NCBI GenBank assembly: GCA_002479245.1
Contig: DLMG01000170.1
Span: forward strand, 824-6,397
Source of the DNA: Verrucomicrobia subdivision 3 bacterium UBA7542
Lineage (GTDB): Bacteria > Verrucomicrobiota > Verrucomicrobiia > Limisphaerales > UBA11358
Direction of reading: 5' to 3'
Length of the DNA stretch: 5,574 nt
Of the stretch, positions 5,450 through 5,574 are shown one piece after another (within the stretch, counting starts at the first letter, position 1; each line of letters starts with the position of its first letter). The translations under genes were made by a program, and so were the position numbers. A model generated the notes under the pieces. It searched no databases. It saw only the letters and a list, made by a program, of their open reading frames with translations, and was not told where the DNA came from.

Positions 5450-5574
5450 GTTCCATTTGGGCAACACGCCCTCCAAGTGCGTCCCCCGGCATCCCGGGCC
5501 AAGGCTGACACCCCGGAAAAGTCCGTTGCGAGCACCTAAAACACGCCTTTTTCACCTGCTAAAAAGCATTCTTT

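Larger units (their letters stand above)
5310..5472. repeat. 163-bp element bounded by perfect 18-bp inverted repeats
   Basis: AGGGCGTGTTGCCCAAAT at 5310-5327 is exactly complementary to 5455-5472. Inside lie REP-like modules 3 and 4 as an imperfect second layer of inverted repeat (CGGAACGCGG at 5343-5352 and its exact complement at 5441-5450). A unique centre of about 58 bases occupies 5368-5425. Each 18-bp arm itself contains a small GGGC/GCCC hairpin. The layout suits a BIME or a miniature transposable element without coding capacity. I see no obvious target-site duplication; the flanks are GTGTCC and CCAAGT. Confidence 0.65.
5126..5574. other. 449-bp gap upstream of manC filled with inverted repeats; no supported gene
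   Basis: No frame here shows a protein family or a credible start. The open frames (for example minus 5535-5257 and 5392-5153, plus 5264-5539) run straight through the palindromes and are Arg/Ala/Pro-rich. From left to right the gap contains a hairpin at 5200-5218, four REP-like modules between 5230 and 5449, an 18-bp inverted repeat at 5310/5455, and a CCCGG/CCGGG hairpin at 5485-5498 with loop CATC. The last 75 bases show nothing clear. No convincing -35/-10 pair for manC was found. Confidence 0.6.

Noticed and set aside
5257..5535. Overlapping open frames of about 80-92 codons on both strands
   Set aside because: They run through both pairs of inverted repeats, so their residues are dictated by the palindromes. 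There is no credible start or domain.
1..5574. CRISPR array, tRNA or rRNA genes
   Set aside because: I saw no regularly spaced direct repeats, and no cloverleaf or rRNA-like sequence was recognised on either strand.

Overview
The window reads as a chromosomal segment of a moderately GC-rich Gram-negative bacterium, most likely of the Verrucomicrobiota (Pedosphaera/Limisphaera-like). This is inferred from three things. A large secreted protease ends in the 'YQLQYKTNL...W...YYRVILVP' type of C-terminal module that is common in exported proteins of that phylum. The starts lack strong Shine-Dalgarno sequences. The gaps are rich in hairpins. No rRNA or other marker is present to prove the phylum. 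All recognisable genes lie on the minus strand.

Layout, left to right. (1) 1-164: the N-terminal 54 codons of typA/bipA, a ribosome-associated translational GTPase, running off the left edge. (2) 211-501: the C-terminal ~95 residues of a GT-B type glycosyltransferase with no N-terminal part, so a decayed remnant. A good sigma70-like promoter (TTGGAA, 17 bp, TATAAT) lies at 588-616 and points towards the remnant and typA. (3) 631-3645: a complete ~1000-residue exported sedolisin (S53) protease with signal peptide, pro-domain, catalytic domain carrying Glu286/Asp290/Asp365/Ser482, two Ig/BACON-like modules, a 'NGGFETGDF.GW' module and a C-terminal module. (4) 3646-3979: a 334-bp gap with a candidate promoter and a 14-bp perfect palindrome upstream of the protease, then a repeat-like stretch with no convincing gene. 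(5) 3980-5125: complete mannose-1-phosphate guanylyltransferase (manC), which makes GDP-mannose for surface polysaccharides. (6) 5126-5574: a 449-bp gap with no supported gene.

The most notable structure is in gap (6). It holds four copies of a REP-like module: GGAACG, then a 5-6 bp hairpin, then CAG. They are arranged as two inverted pairs (+,-,+,-), and the stem sequences differ by paired changes that mostly keep the fold. The right-hand pair is enclosed by a perfect 18-bp inverted repeat (5310-5327 and 5455-5472). This looks like a BIME-type or small non-autonomous mobile element.

The genes do not form an obvious pathway operon. manC and the glycosyltransferase remnant both point to surface glycan synthesis, the sedolisin to extracellular protein degradation, and typA is housekeeping.
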